NCBI RefSeq assembly: GCF_006715005.1
Contig: NZ_VFMJ01000001.1
Location: 2,294,001-2,358,000, forward strand
Length of the DNA: 64,000 nt
Source of the DNA: Serratia marcescens
GTDB lineage: Bacteria; Pseudomonadota; Gammaproteobacteria; Enterobacterales; Enterobacteriaceae
Reading direction: 5' to 3'
Shown: piece by piece, positions 60,685 through 64,000 of the stretch
How positions within the stretch are numbered: the stretch's first letter is position 1
Layout: each line of letters starts with the position of its first letter
Position numbers and translations under genes: made by a program
Notes under the pieces: generated by a model
The model's input: the letters and a program-made list of their open reading frames with translations, nothing else
Told to the model about the DNA's origin: nothing
The model's database searches: none

Positions 60685-62328
60685 ATGAACAATTTAGAGG
60701 GAAAAATAGAATCGGTTGGTAAGATTTTTTCATCAGACTTTTTTTTCGCTATACCAGACTATCAAAGACCATTTGCTTGGGATGAATCTAACTTTCAAGA
60801 TCTAATTGACGATTTGGAATTAGCCAGGAGTGGACATCAATATTTCCTAGGGACGCTAGTCCTTCATAAAAAAGAGGAAAAGAATCTATATGATGTAGTC
60901 GATGGACAGCAAAGAATCACGTCATTACTTATCCTATTTGCCTGTCTACGAGATTTAATAGACGATCCAAACTTCAAAAAACACCTGCAGGGAAAAATAG
61001 TCCAAGAGGAGAACCAGGTTGATGGTATTCCTGAGTTACCTCGAATCTCTGTTAAAGACCGACAAACTTTCCGAGAAATAGTGTTAGCTGAGGGAGGGAC
61101 AGAAAAAATTTATAAAGCCGATGAACTCGCTGAGCCTCAGACTAGATACGTAAAAGCAATAACTATATTTAAATCAGCATTGAATAAATACACCCAAGAT
61201 GAGTTACAAAACTTCACTCGTTTCATAAATCAGCATTGCAATATTATATATTTAGCAACATCAACATTTGATGATGCTTTCCGACTTTTCACTATTGTGA
61301 ATGATAGAGGAAGACAGTTAAGAAGAATTGATATCCTCAAAGCGCAAAATATATCTCCTGATGCAATAGCCAACTCAGGGATAAGAGAACGTGTAGCAAG
61401 ACAATGGGAAGATTTGGAGAATGATATTGGTGAAAAGGAATTTGAATCTGTATTATTCGCTATGCGAATGATATTAATTAAAGAGAAACCACAAGAAGAC
61501 TTATTTGCAGAATTTGAAAATAAAATATTCAAAAGAGGTCTTTTATCCAAAGGTGAAAAATTCGTAGACGAACTAAAGGTATATTGCGATCTTTATAGGC
61601 GTATATTTGCAGATAAAGACTATTTAACGAAAACAGACCCTAACGCTTTAAAATTCAGGGCTATGATCCATATTATGGACAGTGAGTTCGAAGCGTCAGA
61701 GTGGCGCGCTTGCCTTATGTTCTTCGCAAAAAAATTCGCTGGGGATTTATTCTACGAGTTCATGCTAGAAATAGAAAAAGTTTACTTAGAGCAATGGGTC
61801 TCAGGAATAAGAAAAGATGAACGCTTTAGCATATACTCAAGAATACTAAAGCTTATAGACTCAAAAAGTAAACCTTCAGAAATCTTGGACGAAATAAAAT
61901 ACAATCCAGCCACGATAGTTGAAGCTGCAAAATTAAAAGACATGTACAGATCAAGGTTTGCAAAATACTTTTTACTACGCCTTGAGATTACAGCAAGTGA
62001 ACATGATGTATACAAAGAAATAAACGCCAAATCTATCGAACATGTTTTCCCTAGAAATCCGTCGGACACCTCCGATTGGATTAAAGACGAAGATTATTCA
62101 GAACATATTGATGTAGTTGATTGTATTGGTAACTTGGTACTTCTTAGCAAATCGAAGAACTCATCAGCCAGCAATCATGACTTCGAGGTTAAAAAGGAAA
62201 GATATCTCAAGGATCGTATGTCAGATTACCCGCGAAGCTTAAAGATAACTCACGAATCAAATTGGACTATTGCTAAAATAAAATCCAATCGTGACCAGTT
62301 AGCTGAACAGATTATAGTAAACCCATGA
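60685..62328 (+). CDS. GmrSD-type DUF262/DUF1524 protein (modification-dependent restriction-like)
   Basis: A 547-aa protein with an N-terminal DUF262 domain (IPDYQRPFAW at about 23-32, GTLVL, and the NTP-linked DGQQR at about 73-77) and a C-terminal DUF1524 HNH-type nuclease (SIEHVFPRNP with His about 453, GNLVLLS about 482, SNHDF about 497). In GmrSD-like systems these parts cleave modified (glucosylated hydroxymethylcytosine) phage DNA using UTP/NTP; other DUF262 proteins belong to phosphorothioate-sensing or BrxU systems. The composition is AT-rich with rare-for-host codons, unlike all neighbours. The ATG at 60685 has GGAGA upstream and matches the family N-terminus; ATG 60643 with AAAGGA is an alternative. 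No partner gene. Confidence 0.85.
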   Translation: MNNLEGKIESVGKIFSSDFFFAIPDYQRPFAWDESNFQDLIDDLELARSGHQYFLGTLVLHKKEEKNLYDVVDGQQRITSLLILFACLRDLIDDPNFKKHLQGKIVQEENQVDGIPELPRISVKDRQTFREIVLAEGGTEKIYKADELAEPQTRYVKAITIFKSALNKYTQDELQNFTRFINQHCNIIYLATSTFDDAFRLFTIVNDRGRQLRRIDILKAQNISPDAIANSGIRERVARQWEDLENDIGEKEFESVLFAMRMILIKEKPQEDLFAEFENKIFKRGLLSKGEKFVDELKVYCDLYRRIFADKDYLTKTDPNALKFRAMIHIMDSEFEASEWRACLMFFAKKFAGDLFYEFMLEIEKVYLEQWVSGIRKDERFSIYSRILKLIDSKSKPSEILDEIKYNPATIVEAAKLKDMYRSRFAKYFLLRLEITASEHDVYKEINAKSIEHVFPRNPSDTSDWIKDEDYSEHIDVVDCIGNLVLLSKSKNSSASNHDFEVKKERYLKDRMSDYPRSLKITHESNWTIAKIKSNRDQLAEQIIVNP

Positions 62329-62369
62329 GCATCATCTATTTCCAAACAAACAGGTGTATACTAGTTTGA

Positions 62370-62506
62370 AGAGAACAGGGCCTGAATTATAAGCTAAATG
62401 CCCTCAGTAATGCATTGGCATGACTCGCAAAGACATCCAAGCTTGCATCATAATCCCCCTGTTCTCCACTATCCAAAAATCCACGCTTCCGCGTGGATTT
62501 TTTTGT
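62370..62506 (+). ncRNA. Candidate small structured RNA after the island gene
   Basis: A TATACT -10 (62357-62362) would start a transcript at about 62370, exactly where GAGAACAGGG begins (62371-62380). Its complement CCCTGTTCTC lies at 62457-62466, closing a domain of about 96 nt with inner pairing (GGGC/GCCC). A strong Rho-independent terminator (62475-62506) follows 8 nt later. No coding frame. Not matched to a known RNA. The -35 is weak. Alternatives: the 3' UTR of the island gene, or an integration remnant. Confidence 0.35.
62475..62506. terminator. Strong bidirectional terminator at the right edge of the island
   Basis: AAAAATCCACGC-ttcc-GCGTGGATTTTT, 12-bp perfect arms with T tract beyond. 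It also ends the convergent tautomerase gene. Confidence 0.92.
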
Positions 62507-62530
62507 CCTGATATCCCCAGACTCACCCCA

Positions 62531-62959
62531 TCAACTTCCCTCCCACACCGAAGGCCGGTTCTCGCTGCGCCACTTCTCGCCCGGCGCCGTTCCCGGCGCC
62601 GGCGGTTTTAATCCGTCAATCGTCCACAGCGAGAACGGCGTTTCGTCGACGTGCAGTTCCCAGCGCAACCCGCGGGCGGCGATGTAGGGTTGCAGGATGC
62701 GGGTGCAGGCCGCCAGGAATTGCTGCTGCTCCGCGTCGTTGTCCATGGCGCGCGCGATGTGATCGATGGTCACCCGTACGAAATCATCGGCCGGTTCGCC
62801 GCCGAGATAGGCCGAACCTGGCGGCAGCGCGTGGAAGAACACGTTGACGTAAAAGCGCGGCAAAAAATCCTGGTACAGGGCGGTGACCTTCTGCGCAATC
62901 GCGCGTTTATCGGCGGCGCTGAAGGCCGGCTCAGGATGGTAAATCTGCCACAGTGGCAT
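62531..62959 (-). CDS. Tautomerase-superfamily protein (cis-CaaD-like)
   Basis: A 142-aa protein of the tautomerase superfamily in its longer cis-3-chloroacrylic-acid-dehalogenase-like form, two beta-alpha-beta units in one chain. Met is followed by Pro (PLWQIYHPEPAF), providing the catalytic Pro-1; RVTIDHIARAM and WELHVDETPFSLWTIDGLKPP fit the family. Its substrate is unknown; it may act on reactive enals or keto acids. It is divergent from an HxlR regulator, suggesting control by electrophilic or redox stress. Confidence 0.8.
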   Translation of the reverse strand: MPLWQIYHPEPAFSAADKRAIAQKVTALYQDFLPRFYVNVFFHALPPGSAYLGGEPADDFVRVTIDHIARAMDNDAEQQQFLAACTRILQPYIAARGLRWELHVDETPFSLWTIDGLKPPAPGTAPGEKWRSENRPSVWEGS

Positions 62960-63028
62960 AACGTTTTCTCCTCGGTGAAGGCGTGGGTTTCCGGCCGGCG
63001 TTCAGGCCATCAGCCGCTGTTAAATAAA

Positions 63029-63070
63029 TACTCCAATAATAAGAGTAATAACTCCAATTATTGAAGTTAT
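63029..63070. promoter_or_regulatory. Two adjoining palindromes, candidate HxlR operators
   Basis: TACTC-9 nt-GAGTA (63029-63047), directly followed by a 23-bp near-palindrome ATAACT-C-CAAT ... ATTG-A-AGTTAT (63048-63070). They fill the space between the divergent tautomerase and HxlR genes, overlapping both promoters. HxlR-family proteins bind such paired AT-rich sites. Confidence 0.6.
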
Positions 63071-63125
63071 CAAGCCGAGGCGATAAAATTATCCGCATTC
63101 GGGCGTCAAACAGAGGTAAGGCAAC

Positions 63126-63620
63126 GTGAAAGCAAAAGGGTTTGAAGGCATGACGTGCTCGGTGGCGCACGTGCTGTCGGCATTGGGCGATCGCTGGGGT
63201 GCGATCCTCATGCGCGATCTGCTGCTGGGGCTCTCGCGCTATGACGATTTGCGCCAGTCGACCGGTATCACCAACAATACGCTGACCGATCGGCTCAAGG
63301 CCCTGGAAAACCATGGCCTTATCGAAAAGCGGCAATACCAGACGCGCCCCGATCGTTACGAGTACCTGCCGACGGAGAAGGGAAAAGATCTCGGGCTGCT
63401 GGTGATGGCGATGATTCAGATTGGCGATAAATGGAATCTGTCCGAGCTGGCCGGGCCGCCGCTGCGCGTGGTTGACCGCGTGACCGGCCACCCGGCCACC
63501 CTGCGCGTAGTGGATGGCGTGACCGGCGAATCGTTGCCGCTGCAAAACCTGGCGCTGGCCGCCGGGCCCGGCGCCGATGAGATCACGCAATGGCGGCTGG
63601 CCGTCGGCAAAACCCGCTAA
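63126..63620 (+). CDS. HxlR family transcriptional regulator
   Basis: A 164-aa winged-helix regulator with the HxlR signature: CSVAHVLSALGDRWGAILMRDLLLG, SRYDDLRQSTGITNNTLTDRLKALENHGLIEKRQYQ, and YLPTEKGKDL. Cys11 sits at the position used as redox or quinone sensor in YodB/HypR-like members. The C-terminus has a short tandem repeat, LRVVDRVTG then LRVVDGVTG 13 residues later, a common extension in this subgroup. Divergent from the tautomerase, its likely target. Confidence 0.88.
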   Translation: MKAKGFEGMTCSVAHVLSALGDRWGAILMRDLLLGLSRYDDLRQSTGITNNTLTDRLKALENHGLIEKRQYQTRPDRYEYLPTEKGKDLGLLVMAMIQIGDKWNLSELAGPPLRVVDRVTGHPATLRVVDGVTGESLPLQNLALAAGPGADEITQWRLAVGKTR

Positions 63621-63627
63621 CGGTGCG

Positions 63628-64000
63628 CTACAACAGCGCTATCATCTTCAGTAGTTCGACCCGATTGCGGATGCCGAACTTTTTGCCGGCGTTATTGAGG
63701 TGCGAATAAACGGTTTTCGGGTGCAGGTTAAGCCGTCGAGCGGTCAGGCGGATATCTTCGGTGCGGGCGGTTTCACACAGCACCGCCGCTTCGCCAGGCG
63801 TGATCGCCGCCGCCCGCTGCCGGTTCACCACGTGCCGTTCGCTCGTCTCCTGGCGGGCCAGCGTTGCGCAGGTCTCTCGCACCACCTGTAACGCTTCCCG
63901 TTTGTGCAAAATCGCATCCGGCTGCGCCGCCGCGATAAATGCCAGGATCAGCGGCGAAGTCTTATCGACGAAGAACAATATCCGGACATTTTTATATTCA
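63628..64000 (-). CDS. LuxR-type HTH regulator, 3' part (runs off right edge)
   Basis: About 124 codons visible; the frame remains open to the right edge, so the start is outside. The C-terminal LuxR/FixJ helix-turn-helix reads AAAITPGEAAVLCETARTEDIRLTARRLNLHPKTVYSHLNNAGKKFGIRNRVELLKMI, in parts shown here up to 20 residues: ITPGEAAVLCETARTEDIRL, then RRLNLHPKTVYSHL. The preceding part (YKNVRILFFVDKTSPLILAF) looks like the end of a receiver-like domain of the RcsB/BglJ type. Convergent with hxlR, 7 nt apart. Confidence 0.8.
   Translation of the reverse strand, partial: EYKNVRILFFVDKTSPLILAFIAAAQPDAILHKREALQVVRETCATLARQETSERHVVNRQRAAAITPGEAAVLCETARTEDIRLTARRLNLHPKTVYSHLNNAGKKFGIRNRVELLKMIALL

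Noticed and set aside
60207..62530. Prophage or integrative element
   Set aside because: No integrase, no tRNA target and no convincing flanking direct repeat were seen; only one cargo gene.
63455..63545. 39-nt direct repeat inside the HxlR gene as a mobile or CRISPR-like repeat
   Set aside because: Only two imperfect copies, in frame, encoding a beta-repeat extension common in the subgroup.

Overview
The window looks like chromosome of a Serratia species (S. marcescens group) in the Enterobacterales. This rests on GC-rich coding sequence, proteins that closely track E. coli K-12 orthologues, and two long blocks of enteric gene order: icd-rluE-nudJ-mnmA-hflD-purB-phoPQ-roxA-pepT-potABCD-cobB-nagK-lolEDC-mfd, and hemA-prfA-prmC-sirB2-sirB1-kdsA facing lolB-ispE-prs-ychH-pth-ychF. 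The genus is inferred from memory of such genomes; no search was run.

Layout. 1-5.1 kb: small accessory genes (tautomerase, AI-2E-type membrane protein, GNAT, several small lipoproteins including a free-standing TolA C-terminal domain and a YgdI/YgdR pair, uspF). 5.2-13.5 kb: icd, rluE, LprI-like, nudJ, mnmA, kup (an insertion into the usual mnmA-hflD junction), hflD, purB. 13.5-22.4 kb: a roughly 9-kb accessory block splitting the purB-phoP junction: two GNATs, a MocR-type regulator, a three-subunit periplasmic flavocytochrome dehydrogenase operon (gluconate 2-dehydrogenase type), and yegW/yegU-like genes. 22.5-43.4 kb: phoPQ with two PhoP boxes, roxA, hcxB, pepT, potABC and potD, cobB, nagK, lolEDC, a YheO/DauR-type regulator with a threonine-dehydratase-like enzyme, and mfd. 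43.4-60.2 kb: a diguanylate cyclase, a heme-degrading-domain protein, dauA, kdsA-sirB1-sirB2-prmC-prfA-hemA, lolB-ispE-prs, ychH, pth, a second SulP transporter and ychF. 60.2-62.5 kb: an AT-rich island with one GmrSD-type (DUF262/DUF1524) defence-like gene and a possible small structured RNA behind it. 62.5-64 kb: a tautomerase/HxlR divergent pair and the 3' part of a LuxR-type regulator running off the right edge.

Most genes are housekeeping: TCA cycle, purine and PRPP supply, tRNA modification, heme and LPS precursors, lipoprotein export, translation termination and polyamine uptake. The transferred or lineage-specific parts are the 13.5-22.4 kb block, the 60.2-62.5 kb island and scattered small lipoproteins. 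I found no CRISPR array, no IS element, no rRNA and no tRNA. The item most worth a closer look is the AT-rich 60.2-62.5 kb island. It is not obviously a new system, because its gene belongs to a recognisable restriction family.
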